A DNA stretch of 64,000 nucleotides from Mycobacterium vicinigordonae (GCF_013466425.1 NZ_CP059165.1:4464001-4528000); one strand, 5' to 3'; positions 1 through 8,860 are shown, numbered from the stretch's first letter. A program made the numbers and translations. The notes: generated by a model from the letters alone, not told the origin.

Positions 1-1
1 C

Positions 2-1072
2 AGCGATGAGTGGACCCTCTTCGGCTACGACGACGTTTTCGCGGCCTTCCGCGACGACGGCACGTTCACCTCGGCCAAGTACGACGACACCATCGGGCTG
101 GTGATGGGACACACCATCTTGGCGATGGGCGGCAAAGAGCACCACGATCACCGCAATCTGGTCGCCAAGGCTTTCCGAGCCACCGCGCTGGAACGATGGG
201 AACCCTCGGTGATCGGACCGATCTGCGATCAACTCGTGGACGAGATCAAGCAGCGTGGCGAGGCTGACCTGGTCAAGGCGCTGACGTTCGAATTTCCTAC
301 CCGGATCATCTCTTCGCTGCTCGGGCTGCCACCGGAAGATCTCGACATGTTCCGCCGGCTGTCTCTCGACCTGATCTCGCTCCCGACCGACATCATGGCG
401 GGGCTGACGGCGGCGGGCGAATTGCACACGTACTTCCTCGATCAGGTCGAACAGCGGCGCCGCAAGCCCACCAACGACATCATTGGCGACCTGTGTGCCG
501 CGGAGATCGAGGGCGAGAAGCTGACCGACGAAGCCATCATCGCGTTTCTGCGGTTGTTGCTGCCGGCCGGTTTGGAAACCACCTACCGGTCGTCGGGAAA
601 CCTGCTGCACTCGCTGCTGACACACCCCGAGCAACTGGACCTGGTCTACCAGGACCGGTCGCTAATTCCGATGGCCACGGAAGAAGGCCTGCGCTACGAG
701 ACCCCACTGACCATGGTGATGCGGACCACCACCCGCGAAATCGAGTTCGGCGGCAAGACAATTCCGGCCGATGCCCAGATTGACATGTGCATGGGCTCGG
801 CAAATCGCGACGAATCCCGGTGGACCGACCCGAACACCTTCGATATCCGCCGGCCGCGCCAGGCTCACATCGCCTTCGCCGGCGGAATCCACATGTGCCT
901 GGGCATGCACTTGGCCCGGCTGGAGACGCGGGTGATGCTCAACAGCCTGTTCGACCGAGTCAAGGACCTCAGGCTCGTCGAAGACGACGACACCGGAGTG
1001 GAATCCAAGATCGTCGGACTGGTCTTCCGCTCACCCAACAAGCTTCCGGTCACGTTCACCCCGGTCGCATGA
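2..1072 (+). CDS. Cytochrome P450 (5' end outside window)
   Basis: Heme-thiolate monooxygenase, soluble, needing a ferredoxin/reductase for electrons; the substrate cannot be read from sequence. The frame is open from the first bases of the window, so the gene begins to the left and the GTG at 101 or ATG at 104 are internal. Visible P450 marks are the I-helix stretch PAGLETT, the K-helix EEGLR (ExxR) and the heme loop FAGGIHMCLG with the cysteine ligand near the C terminus. About 356 residues are present of the usual 400-430. It ends 13 bases before the alcohol dehydrogenase gene, so the two are probably co-transcribed and may oxidise an alcohol or its precursor in sequence. P450 assignment is certain; subfamily is not. 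Confidence 0.95.
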   Translation, partial: SDEWTLFGYDDVFAAFRDDGTFTSAKYDDTIGLVMGHTILAMGGKEHHDHRNLVAKAFRATALERWEPSVIGPICDQLVDEIKQRGEADLVKALTFEFPTRIISSLLGLPPEDLDMFRRLSLDLISLPTDIMAGLTAAGELHTYFLDQVEQRRRKPTNDIIGDLCAAEIEGEKLTDEAIIAFLRLLLPAGLETTYRSSGNLLHSLLTHPEQLDLVYQDRSLIPMATEEGLRYETPLTMVMRTTTREIEFGGKTIPADAQIDMCMGSANRDESRWTDPNTFDIRRPRQAHIAFAGGIHMCLGMHLARLETRVMLNSLFDRVKDLRLVEDDDTGVESKIVGLVFRSPNKLPVTFTPVA

Positions 1073-1085
1073 GAAGCTCGATCGC

Positions 1086-2243
1086 ATGAGGAGTCGGGGC
1101 GCGATCCTGCACGATGTCGGCGGACCCTGGTCGGTCGAAGAATTCGAGCTCGATCCGCCGCGCGCGGGCGAGGTTCTGGTAGAGGTCGCGGCCGCCGGAC
1201 TGTGCCACTCCGATGACCATATCCTCAAGGGCGACATGTCGGCGCCGAACGAGGTGCTGCAGTCGCTGGGGCTGCCGACCATGTTCCCGATGGTCGGCGG
1301 TCACGAGGGCTCCGGGGTGGTACGTGAAATCGGGCCTGGCGTAACCGAATTCGCGGTAGGCGACCACGTGGTGATGACCTTCGTCGCGGTGTGCGGGCAG
1401 TGCCGGTGGTGTGCAACCGGGATGGAGTACCTGTGCGATAAGGGAATCGGAACCATGGTGCCGGGTATGCCGACCGACGGCACATTCCGCCATCACACCA
1501 CCGCGGGTAAGCCACTGGGTCATCTGGCGAAGGTAGGTGCATTCGCTGAACACACTGTGGTGTCGGTGAATTCGCTGATCAAGCTGGAGCCGCAGCTGCC
1601 GTTGGTGCCGAGCGCACTGCTGTCGTGTGCCATTCCGACCGGGTACGGCTCGGCCGCCAATCGCGCCGGAGTGCGCGGCGGCGACGTCGTCGTGGTCATC
1701 GGGGCCGGCGGCATCGGGACCGGTGCGATCCAGGGCGCCCGAATCAACGGCGCAGCGCACATCGTTGCCGTCGACCCGGTGGAGTTTAAGCAGAAGTCGG
1801 CGTTGAGGTTCGGCGCCACGCACAGCGTCGCGTCGATCCCCGAGGCGCTGGATCTGGTGCGCGACTTAACCTACGGGGTGATGGCCGACTCGGTCGTGGT
1901 GTCCCCGTCACTGATCACTGCCGACGACGTCCGCGACGCGGTCGCGCTCACCCGTAAAGGCGGGACCTGCGTACTGACCGGTATGACCTCCCAACTGCAG
2001 CAGTCGGTCAACATCAATCTGCAGGACTTCATCCTGATGAACAAGACGCTGGCGGGCACCATCTTCGGTTCGTGCAACGCGAAGGCCGACATCGCGCGGC
2101 TGGCCCGCCTGTATCGGACCGGGCAGTTGCAGCTCGATGAGATGATCACCCGCCGCTACCGTCTGGACGACATCAACGATGCCTACGCCGACCTGCTCAA
2201 TGGCGAAATTGTCCGCGGCGTCATCGATTACGGCCTCAGCTAG
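1086..2243 (+). CDS. Zinc-dependent alcohol dehydrogenase, MDR family (NDMA-dependent type likely)
   Basis: Medium-chain alcohol dehydrogenase of 385 residues that would oxidise an alcohol to an aldehyde with a nicotinamide cofactor. Catalytic-zinc residues are visible at C40 (GLCHSDDH), H73-E74 (GGHEGSG) and C182; the structural zinc lobe has C103, C106, C109 and C117; the Rossmann loop GAGGIG is at 207-212. Length and composition resemble mycobacterial AdhD-type enzymes, some of which carry tightly bound NAD and use NDMA in vitro; that finer assignment is from memory of the family. The start ATG follows the P450 stop by 13 bases. A plausible role is oxidation of the alcohol made by the upstream P450. 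No frameshift or missing ligand was seen. Confidence 0.92.
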   Translation: MRSRGAILHDVGGPWSVEEFELDPPRAGEVLVEVAAAGLCHSDDHILKGDMSAPNEVLQSLGLPTMFPMVGGHEGSGVVREIGPGVTEFAVGDHVVMTFVAVCGQCRWCATGMEYLCDKGIGTMVPGMPTDGTFRHHTTAGKPLGHLAKVGAFAEHTVVSVNSLIKLEPQLPLVPSALLSCAIPTGYGSAANRAGVRGGDVVVVIGAGGIGTGAIQGARINGAAHIVAVDPVEFKQKSALRFGATHSVASIPEALDLVRDLTYGVMADSVVVSPSLITADDVRDAVALTRKGGTCVLTGMTSQLQQSVNINLQDFILMNKTLAGTIFGSCNAKADIARLARLYRTGQLQLDEMITRRYRLDDINDAYADLLNGEIVRGVIDYGLS

Positions 2244-2347
2244 CTGCCCACTGCTCTGCTGTCTTTGCACCCGAGCGTGAAAGCCGCGACGGGACACGCC
2301 GGCAAAGCGTCGAGAGATTCACCAGCGACGGGCTGGGCAGCGACGGG

Positions 2348-3130
2348 TTAGGAGTCGGCGGCTTTCTGCTTGGCGGCATGGAGTTCCTTGAGCCTTTTCA
2401 GCCGCATTAGCTTCTCGACCTGGCCGTAGGCGTCGATTGGGCTATGCAGCGACAGCCCACCGTCAGCATGCAGCACTTGGCCTGTCACCCAGGACATTTC
2501 GAGGACACCGACGATCGCCTCGGCGATGTCGTCGGGCTCCCCCAACCGGCGCAGGGCCGTTCGCTTGGACATACCCTCGACCCAGGCGGGCCACTTTTCG
2601 GCATCGGGCAGCATCGGGGTCCGGGTGACACCGGGCCCGACGGCGTTGATCCGGATACCGTGGATTCCCCACTCCACGGCCGCGACCTTTACCAGCATGT
2701 CTAGGCCGGCCTTCGACACGCAGTAGGCACCCATATCCCGGTCGGCGAGGGTGCCGCTGATGCTGGATACCACGACGATCGAGCCCTCCAGTTCGGCGTC
2801 GATCATGGCTTGCGCCGCGGCCCGGATCGTGTACCAGGTGCCGGTGAGATTGACTGCCAGCACCCGCTGCCACTCCGCGGGCGGCAATTGCAGCAGCAGG
2901 CCGGACGACCCGATACCAGCCGACGTCACCACCCGGGTGGGCACTCCGTGCCGCCGGATGGTCTGTTCCATCGCTGCCGACACCGAATCGAGGTCACTGA
3001 TGTCGCAGTCGATGTCGCCGCCGGCAAGGTCCCACACCACGACTTCGTGGCCGGCATCGCGCAACCGCGCGGCCGCTGCCGACCCGATGCCCGACCCGCC
3101 GCCGGTCACCAACGCGACGGACGCGTTCAT
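2348..3130 (-). CDS. SDR family oxidoreductase
   Basis: Classical short-chain dehydrogenase of 260 residues acting on a hydroxy or keto group with NAD(P)(H). The cofactor loop TGGGSGIG starts at residue 9, the acidic residue after beta-2 (VVWD) suggests NAD(H), and the catalytic set is N94, a serine in VVSSISG (near 122-125), Y136 and K140 (YCVSK). The tail LKRLKELHAAKQKAADS is basic and helical, slightly longer than usual. Its ATG overlaps the stop of the upstream glyoxalase-fold gene (TGA of one inside ATGA), so translation is probably coupled. It is the last gene of the leftward operon that starts at 6747. It converges with the alcohol dehydrogenase; the 104 bases between show only a short direct repeat, CAGCGACGGG. 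Confidence 0.92.
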   Translation of the reverse strand: MNASVALVTGGGSGIGSAAAARLRDAGHEVVVWDLAGGDIDCDISDLDSVSAAMEQTIRRHGVPTRVVTSAGIGSSGLLLQLPPAEWQRVLAVNLTGTWYTIRAAAQAMIDAELEGSIVVVSSISGTLADRDMGAYCVSKAGLDMLVKVAAVEWGIHGIRINAVGPGVTRTPMLPDAEKWPAWVEGMSKRTALRRLGEPDDIAEAIVGVLEMSWVTGQVLHADGGLSLHSPIDAYGQVEKLMRLKRLKELHAAKQKAADS

Positions 3131-3566
3131 GCCGCAGGCCCGATCAGCTCGACCAGCACACCGTCAGGCGCGGTGATAACCGCCATCACCACGGTCTTGC
3201 CGCCCGGGGCAGGCATGGTGATTCGGCGGACGCCGTCGTCAAAACCCAGCGCGGCCAATGCGGTCAGCGTCTCGTCGACGTCGCGCTGCAGCGACAGCAG
3301 GAAAAACCCGTGCCGCGGCCCCGCCGGCACAGGTAGCGCCTCGTCGGCGCCGGATAGCTGAACCAGTTCCACGATCCCCCGTCGGGTGCTTGCGGGTCTC
3401 CTAGGAAGACCGACCTCAGCCGATCCGTCTTGGCGCCGAACAATTCCGGCCAGTCGCCGGTAAAAGCGTGGTCGAACAGTTCCGTCAGGCCTAGACCGTC
3501 GCGCCAGAAGCGCAGTGAACGTTCGACGTCCGCAGTGCAGATCGCGCTGTGGTGAACACCCAGCAT
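3127..3566 (-). pseudogene. Glyoxalase/VOC-fold protein, interrupted by a one-base frameshift
   Basis: Two halves of one VOC protein lie in different frames. The first starts at ATG 3566 (MLGVHHSAICTADVERSLRF), a typical VOC opening with the metal-ligand histidine, and runs through SVFLGDPQAPDG; the second resumes as IVELVQLSGADEALP and continues through RHGFFLL to the end VLVELIGPAA at 3127. The switch is at a run of five C on the + strand, 3376-3380 (five G in the coding sense). Six bases there would give PDGGIVELV and a complete protein of about 146 residues. The start lies 3 bases from the SDR stop upstream, and the stop overlaps the next SDR's ATG, so the operon spacing of a working gene is kept. 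Either a recent mutation or a homopolymer sequencing error. Confidence 0.8.
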
Positions 3567-3568
3567 GC

Positions 3569-4396
3569 TCAGACCGTGACCTTGGCCAGGGTGCTTTCCC
3601 ATAGCTGAGCCGCCAGCCTGGGATCGTTCGCCACCCGGTTGACCCTGGCGACCTTGTGCCGCGAATAGTATTCCCCCGGGGTCCAATCCGTCCCGGGCGC
3701 GCCCGCGGCAAGCCAGATCAGCTGCTCGGCGCCCTGCTCCGATGTCGCGGTGTATCGCTCGGCCGGCAGGTATCGCTTGGAGAATGCAAGAACCTTCGAT
3801 CCCGACGCCGGCCCGAAGTTTGAGTTGACGTAGCCCGGGTGGACCGTCGCGACGCTGAGACCGCTGCTCTGATATCGGCGGTGTAATTCCTTGGTAAACA
3901 ACACGATAGCCAGCTTGGACAATGCATAGGCGGTGCTGGGCCGGCGGCGCCCGGTGTTCTCCAGGCCCGCGACCGTGGCCCGCAGTATCAGCCGATGCGA
4001 CGAACTGGTGGTGTTGACGACGCTGGCTCGGGATTCGACCAGCACATCCATCAGTTGCGTGGTCAGTAGGAACGGCGACAGGTAGTTGACCTGGTAAGTC
4101 TGCTCATAGCCGTCGGCCGTGTAGCTGATCTTCGTGCCCATCGCGCCGGCGTTGTTGACCAAGACGTCGATGCGCGGATATTGCGAACGCAACTTCTCCG
4201 CCAGCGCCCGAACCTGAGCCAGGTCGGCGAAATCGACGACGTAATGGTCAGCGTCCAACTCCGCTGCGACCGCGCGGGTCTTGGTCTGCGAACGGCCGAC
4301 GACGACGATGTCTGCGCCGCTCTGGCGCAACTTTCGCGCGGCCGCCGCACCGATGCCGTCGCTGGCACCGGTGATGATGATCGTTCTAGGGGTCAT
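3569..4396 (-). CDS. SDR family oxidoreductase (retinol dehydrogenase-like)
   Basis: Short-chain dehydrogenase, 275 residues from ATG 4396, which has GGAGGA about 10 bases upstream; a GTG at 4438 would add 14 residues with no better ribosome site. TGASDGIG at 9-16 is the nucleotide loop, NNAG at 81-84, and YALSK gives Y157 and K161. The arginine in VVVGRSQ (beta-2 end) suggests NADP(H). The long C-terminal segment with AWLAAGAPGTDWTPGEYY-like features (here IWLAAGAP and GEYYS) is typical of retinol-dehydrogenase/WW-oxidoreductase-like actinobacterial SDRs. It sits between the P450 gene (87 bases upstream) and the glyoxalase-fold gene (3 bases downstream). Substrate unknown. Confidence 0.9.
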   Translation of the reverse strand: MTPRTIIITGASDGIGAAAARKLRQSGADIVVVGRSQTKTRAVAAELDADHYVVDFADLAQVRALAEKLRSQYPRIDVLVNNAGAMGTKISYTADGYEQTYQVNYLSPFLLTTQLMDVLVESRASVVNTTSSSHRLILRATVAGLENTGRRRPSTAYALSKLAIVLFTKELHRRYQSSGLSVATVHPGYVNSNFGPASGSKVLAFSKRYLPAERYTATSEQGAEQLIWLAAGAPGTDWTPGEYYSRHKVARVNRVANDPRLAAQLWESTLAKVTV

Positions 4397-4483
4397 AAGG
4401 CTGCTGTCCTCCGGGTTGGAGTCTATGACTTGGGCCACACCCGCCGGGTGGTCGGGTGCCCAAGCAGCGCACCGCCGGGTGGC

Positions 4484-5719
4484 TCAACCAAACGCATAGC
4501 GCACCGGCAGGTGCTTGAGGCCGCCGACGAACGTGGTCGCCACGTATTCTGGATCACCGGCCAGCTCAACGGATTTCAGCCTGGCTAGCAGTTCGGTAAA
4601 GAAGCTGCTGACTTCCATGCGGGCCAGTGCCGCCCCCATGCAGAAGTGCACGCCGTAGCCGAAGGCCACCTGCTTGTTGGGCTCCCGGCCGACGTCGAAA
4701 CGGAACGGATCGTCGAAAACTTCTTCGTCACGGTTGCCCGATACGTACGACAACAGCACGGATTCGCCTGCCGCGATGGGTATTCCGCGTACCACGGTGT
4801 CCTGTGCGGCGGTGCGCATGAACTGCTTGACCGGGGTGACCCAGCGGATCATCTCCTCGGTCGCCTTGGGCATCAGGCTCAGATCGTCACGCAGCCGATG
4901 CAGCTGGTCGGGGTTCTCGGCCAACGCGTGCAGGCCACCGGAGATGGTGGCGCTGGTGGTGTCGTGGCCAGCGGTCGCCACGATCAGGTAGTAGGACACC
5001 GTCTCGATCTCGGACAACGGTTCGCCGTCGATACGCGCGTTGGCGATCGCCGACGCGAGGTCTTCGGTCGGCTGCTCGCGGCGCGCGGCGGTCACTTCGT
5101 TGAAGTAGCCGAACATGTCCAGCAGCACCGGCAATTGGTCCTCGATCGTGTTGCCGCGCCTGAACTCCGAGTCATCACTGCCGAACAGCTCTTGAGTCAG
5201 CTTGAGCATCCGCGGGAAGTCGGCCTCGGGGATCCCCAGCAGCGACATGATCACGTACAGCGGGTAATTGACCGCGACCTCCTGCACGAAGTCGCACTCG
5301 GGACCTACCTGCAACATCTTGTCGACATAGATTTTGGCGAGCTCGTCGACGCGCTGCTTCAGTGCCCGCATCGCCTTGGGCCGGAACCAGTCCGAGCCGA
5401 TCGCACGGACCACCCGGTGCTGCGGGTCGTCCAGGTGAATCAGTGTCTTGACACCGATGGCGGCCTGTTGCTCGTCGCCGGCTGCGGTGGTCAGCACGGG
5501 GCGCGGCCAGTTGGTGAACAGCGTGTTGTCCCGCTCGATGTCCATGATGTCGGTGTGTTTAGTGATCGCCCAGAACGGCCGATAGTTCTTCACATCCACC
5601 CAGGACACCGGGGCGTTGGCACGCAAGTGGGTCAGTGTCGCATGCAGTAGCGCCTCGTCGGCGTAAGTTTGCGGATCGGCGAGCAGCTTGGCGGCCTCAT
5701 CAATCACCGGGGTGCTCAT
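4484..5719 (-). CDS. Cytochrome P450
   Basis: Complete P450 of 411 residues from ATG 5719, which overlaps the stop of the luciferase-like gene (ATGA). Marks: I-helix TAGHDTTS near 250-258, K-helix EEMIR near 294, FDVGREP, and heme loop FGYGVHFCMG near 355-364. The N-terminal segment NYRPFWAITKHTDIM and the HLDDPQHR helix are of the kind found in actinobacterial CYP families encoded in lipid or terpenoid catabolic loci; I cannot name the subfamily. A longer open frame reaches upstream to 6208 but is only the shadow of the neighbour. No ferredoxin gene is adjacent, so electrons must come from elsewhere. Confidence 0.95.
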   Translation of the reverse strand: MSTPVIDEAAKLLADPQTYADEALLHATLTHLRANAPVSWVDVKNYRPFWAITKHTDIMDIERDNTLFTNWPRPVLTTAAGDEQQAAIGVKTLIHLDDPQHRVVRAIGSDWFRPKAMRALKQRVDELAKIYVDKMLQVGPECDFVQEVAVNYPLYVIMSLLGIPEADFPRMLKLTQELFGSDDSEFRRGNTIEDQLPVLLDMFGYFNEVTAARREQPTEDLASAIANARIDGEPLSEIETVSYYLIVATAGHDTTSATISGGLHALAENPDQLHRLRDDLSLMPKATEEMIRWVTPVKQFMRTAAQDTVVRGIPIAAGESVLLSYVSGNRDEEVFDDPFRFDVGREPNKQVAFGYGVHFCMGAALARMEVSSFFTELLARLKSVELAGDPEYVATTFVGGLKHLPVRYAFG

Positions 5720-6747
5720 GGCTGGAACTCCTTCAGTGCGAGGTCGATACAGTCTTGTGTGGCGGCGTAGAAAATCGGCCACACCCGGTCGGCGAGACCT
5801 TCGCAGCGGCTTCGGAGGGCTGCGGCCACCTCTTGCACTGGGCCGACCACCGCGAATGCGTTCAGAATCTCGTCGTCGACGAGCGAGGCCATCGCGTCCC
5901 ACTGACCTTCCTTGGAGAGCCGATTCAGCTCGGCGTGCAGGTCGCCCCAACCGTGCAGGTCGAGCACCCTTCGGTAGGCGGGTGTGGACCCGTAGAACGC
6001 GATCTGCTTGCGGGTAGCCGCGATCGAGGTCGCCATCTCCTCCTCGGTGCTGCCGGTGGCCACCATCACCTCCGCGGCGACCTCGAAATCCGAACGGTCC
6101 CGGCCGGACCGTTGTATGCCGCGCTGCAACACCGGCAGCGTCACCTCGGTGAGATAGCGCTGGGAGACCATCGGATGACCGAGGTGGCCGTCGGCGACTT
6201 CTCCACACATCTGGGTCATCGCCTCACCGACGGCCGCCAGGAATACCTTTGGCGGCGGATGGGGCATCGGCTCGGGGGTAAACATCGGCGTCATGATCTT
6301 GTGCGTGTAGAACTCGCCTTCGAACCGCAGCCGCTCGCCGTCTTTCCAGTTCGCCCAGATCGCGCGTAGCGCCGCGACGAATTCCCGCATCCGTCGCGCC
6401 GGGTGACTCCAGGGCATGCTGAATCGCTTCTCGATGTGCGGCTGAATCTGGGTGCCCAGACCGAGGATGAACCGGCCTCCGGAATAGGCCTGCAGATCCC
6501 AGCCCAGGTTGGCCACAATCATCGGATTGCGCGCGAACGCGACCGCGATGTTGGTGCCTAACTCGATCCGTGACGTGTGTTCGGCCGCCAGCAATAAGGG
6601 CAGAAACGGATCGTGACTGGTCTCGGCGGTCCAGCCGCCGTCCAAGCCCCGTCGCTCCAATCTGCCGGCTGCCTCGGCAGCCTCGTCGAGCCGGTTCGGG
6701 ATGCCTCCGTCGATTTTGAGGCCCCGCACTGGACCCCCACCCACCAT
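5716..6747 (-). CDS. LLM-class (luciferase-like) oxidoreductase, MSMEG_2256 family type
   Basis: TIM-barrel luciferase-like enzyme of 343 residues, expected to use F420 or flavin. The family resembles TIGR03617 (assigned from memory). Typical signatures are the opening LKIDGGIPNRL, the segment IELGTNIAVAFARNP, LGLGTQIQPHIEKRF and EFYTHKIMTPMF. It is the first gene of a leftward operon (luciferase-like, P450, SDR, glyoxalase-fold, SDR). The ATG lies 11 bases downstream of the operator-like site at 6759-6777, so the site overlaps its promoter or leader. A close paralog is encoded at 16933-17985; the two share long identical blocks. The reaction is unknown: oxidation of a hydroxy or keto intermediate is likely. 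Confidence 0.9.
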   Translation of the reverse strand: MVGGGPVRGLKIDGGIPNRLDEAAEAAGRLERRGLDGGWTAETSHDPFLPLLLAAEHTSRIELGTNIAVAFARNPMIVANLGWDLQAYSGGRFILGLGTQIQPHIEKRFSMPWSHPARRMREFVAALRAIWANWKDGERLRFEGEFYTHKIMTPMFTPEPMPHPPPKVFLAAVGEAMTQMCGEVADGHLGHPMVSQRYLTEVTLPVLQRGIQRSGRDRSDFEVAAEVMVATGSTEEEMATSIAATRKQIAFYGSTPAYRRVLDLHGWGDLHAELNRLSKEGQWDAMASLVDDEILNAFAVVGPVQEVAAALRSRCEGLADRVWPIFYAATQDCIDLALKEFQP

Positions 6748-6758
6748 GATGGAAAAGC

Positions 6759-6777
6759 TACAGTAAGCGATTCGGTA
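6759..6777 (+). promoter_or_regulatory. Operator-like site 1 of the shared 19-bp family
   Basis: TACAGTAAGCGATTCGGTA fits the pattern TAC[T/A]GT[A/T], nine bases, GT[A/T] shared by nine intergenic sites in this window. It lies between the PPOX-fold gene and the luciferase-like gene, 11 bases before the latter's start codon. An imperfect dyad (TACAGTAAG against TACCGAATC on the other strand) suits a dimeric TetR-type repressor. Confidence 0.65.
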
Positions 6778-6786
6778 GGGTCAACG

Positions 6787-7251
6787 TCAGCTCCGCTCCC
6801 GGACCCGTTGCGCGATCCGTGCGTTGTCCCACGTCAGTATCTTTCCTTCTGGCACGAAACGCAGAAACACGTTCTTGGCGTAGTACTTCTGCGTCTTTTC
6901 CGGCAGTCCGGACAGCGACGGACGGAACGCGGCGTACTTGGCGTTGACGGCGGCGTCGAGACGCCCAATGGCCGCCTCGCCGTTGACGATCTCGACCCGG
7001 CCACTGAGGTGGACTCCTATTAGGTCCACCCAGCGTTCGCCGGATTCGACCAGAAAAGATGCGCGGGGATCGTTGACCACCCGCGCAATCTTCTTGGTGC
7101 CGGCGGGTGTCATGATCACGATCGTGCGATCCTCGACCACGAACCACACCGGCAACGTGACCGGCCTTCCGTCCCGGCGCAACGTGGTCAGGATGCCAGT
7201 GTGCGCGGACTCGATCGCGTCCCACGCTTCGTCAGCTGTTAACCGGATCAT
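6787..7251 (-). CDS. PPOX-class flavin/F420-dependent protein (pyridoxamine-phosphate-oxidase fold)
   Basis: Small split-barrel protein of 154 residues from ATG 7251, which has TGGAG seven bases upstream; a GTG at 7275 would add eight residues. Family features are GILTTLRRDGRPVTLPVWFVVED at the N-terminal strands and PRASFLVE in the middle. Such proteins use FMN, F420 or heme. It ends just before operator site 1 and its start lies 60 bases from operator site 2, so it may be read from the same divergent promoter region as the carboxyltransferase gene. Precise cofactor and substrate cannot be told from sequence. Confidence 0.88.
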   Translation of the reverse strand: MIRLTADEAWDAIESAHTGILTTLRRDGRPVTLPVWFVVEDRTIVIMTPAGTKKIARVVNDPRASFLVESGERWVDLIGVHLSGRVEIVNGEAAIGRLDAAVNAKYAAFRPSLSGLPEKTQKYYAKNVFLRFVPEGKILTWDNARIAQRVRERS

Positions 7252-7310
7252 GTTGTCGCTCCAAGGGTTGTCCACCGTGCGGTCAGTGGTCGGCCACTAT
7301 TTGCACAGGC

Positions 7311-7329
7311 TACAGTAAGCAGTTCAGTA
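7311..7329 (+). promoter_or_regulatory. Operator-like site 2 of the shared 19-bp family
   Basis: TACAGTAAGCAGTTCAGTA lies in the divergent region between the PPOX-fold gene (start 7251) and the carboxyltransferase gene (start 7364). It keeps the same 7+9+3 spacing as the other eight sites and is nearly identical to site 1 in its first ten bases. Confidence 0.65.
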
Positions 7330-7363
7330 TGTACCGATCCGGCGAGTGAGGACGAGGACGACG

Positions 7364-8860
7364 ATGGGCAAGCCCGAGGACTGGGAAGAAACCCTCGCCG
7401 ACCTCGCCCGGCGCCGTCAGCATTCCCGCGCTATGGGCGGCCCGGAGCGCCTCGACAAGCACCGGGGCAATGGAAAATTGGATGCCCGCGGGCGGATCGC
7501 GCACCTGCTGGATCCCGGGACGTTCCGCGAAATCGGCACCCTGGTAGGCGGTGAGGTCGCTGCCGACGCCATCGTCACCGGCTCGGGGCTGATCAACGAC
7601 GCTCCAGTGCTGGTGGGCGCCGAAGATTTCACCACGCTGGCCGGCAGCATCGGTCCGGGCGGCAACTCCAAGCGCTACCGAATTGCCGAACTGGCGGTGC
7701 GCAATAAGGTCCCGCTGGTGATGCTGCTCGACGGCGCCGGCTTTCGTCCCACCGGTGGACACTACGGCCGCTCCCCCACCGACCTGCTCGCGCAGACCCA
7801 ATGCTCGGGCCGGGTACCCACCGTCGCCGCGGTGCTCGGCCCGTCGGCCGGACACGGCGCCCTGGTGGCCCCGGTGTGCGACTTCCGGATCATGAGCCAA
7901 AACGGCACCATCTTCACCGCGGGGCCGCCGGTCGTCAGAGAATCCACGGGCGAAGAGATTTCGAAGCACGACCTCGGTGGCCCAACAGTTGCGCTGCCCA
8001 GCGGGGTAATCCACAACGTCGCCGACGACGACGAGACCGTACTCGACGAGATCCGGCGTTATTTGTCATTTTTCCCGTCCAGCGCGTGGTCCTACCCGCC
8101 GTCGCTGGGGCCCGGCGAGACGTCGCAGCCGCGGCCGACGCCAGAGTTGCTGAGCATCGTGTCCCGCGACAACCGCCGCGTCTACGACATGCGGCAGGTG
8201 CTCGATGTGGTGTTCGACAGCCCCGACTGGTTCGAGGTCCAGCCGTCGTTCGGCAAAGCCGTTATCTGTGCCCTCGCGCATCTGGGCGGTCACCCGGTCG
8301 CGGTCGTTGCCAACCAGCCGCAGGTGTTAGCAGGCTCCATCGACGCCGATGCGGCCGACAAGGCAGCGCACTTCATCCTGGTGGCCGATTCCTTCCACTT
8401 ACCCATCGTCTTCCTGGCCGACAATCCGGGCATGCTTCCGGGCAGCCGATCCGAACGTCAGGGCGTATTGCGCAGCGGCGCAAGGATGTTCGCGGCGCAG
8501 ACGGCTGCGACCACGATCAAGCTGCATCTGACGTTGCGCAAGGCTTACGGCTTCGGGTCCATGGTCATGTCGCTGCTCAGCTTCGACCACCAGACCGCGA
8601 CGTTCGCCTACCCCGGGGCCACCATGGGGGCCATGAGCGCCGCCGCACTCAGCCGGGCCTCACACGCCGGTGAGGATCTGTCCGCACGGCTGCGCAAAGC
8701 GGAGTTGGAGGCGTCCTACCGGTCGGCCGAGGGCATGGGTTTCGACGAGCTGATCGATCCCCGCGAAACGCGTGACGCGCTGCTGGCCGCCTTGCAGCGT
8801 GGCCTTGCCGCGCGGCAGTCGGTCGCCGAACCGGTGGCGCGAACCGTCATCCTGCCCTAG
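7364..8860 (+). CDS. Acyl-CoA carboxylase carboxyltransferase (beta) subunit, AccD type
   Basis: Carboxyltransferase of 498 residues that would move CO2 from a biotin carrier to an acyl-CoA. ATG 7364 is preceded by GAGGACGAGG; a GTG at 7346 is an alternative. Crotonase-fold oxyanion features are seen in both halves: GAEDFTTLAGSIGPGG and AAVLGPSAGHGALVAPVCDF in the N-terminal half, and FLADNPGMLPGSRSE and TLRKAYGFGSMVM in the C-terminal half. No biotin carboxylase/carrier subunit is encoded in the window, so its partner must lie elsewhere. Its stop overlaps the stop of the convergent luciferase-like gene inside the four bases CTAG (8857-8860). Operator site 2 lies 34 bases upstream. Confidence 0.9.
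   Translation: MGKPEDWEETLADLARRRQHSRAMGGPERLDKHRGNGKLDARGRIAHLLDPGTFREIGTLVGGEVAADAIVTGSGLINDAPVLVGAEDFTTLAGSIGPGGNSKRYRIAELAVRNKVPLVMLLDGAGFRPTGGHYGRSPTDLLAQTQCSGRVPTVAAVLGPSAGHGALVAPVCDFRIMSQNGTIFTAGPPVVRESTGEEISKHDLGGPTVALPSGVIHNVADDDETVLDEIRRYLSFFPSSAWSYPPSLGPGETSQPRPTPELLSIVSRDNRRVYDMRQVLDVVFDSPDWFEVQPSFGKAVICALAHLGGHPVAVVANQPQVLAGSIDADAADKAAHFILVADSFHLPIVFLADNPGMLPGSRSERQGVLRSGARMFAAQTAATTIKLHLTLRKAYGFGSMVMSLLSFDHQTATFAYPGATMGAMSAAALSRASHAGEDLSARLRKAELEASYRSAEGMGFDELIDPRETRDALLAALQRGLAARQSVAEPVARTVILP

Noticed and set aside
2244..2347. Direct repeat CAGCGACGGG near 2322-2346 as a tandem-repeat locus
   Set aside because: Only two copies, one imperfect, and it lies between convergent genes; too short to call.
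5720..6208. N-terminal extension of the P450 at 4484-5719
   Set aside because: The extension is Arg-rich shadow sequence of the luciferase-like gene; ATG 5719 has the normal P450 start and an ATGA overlap.
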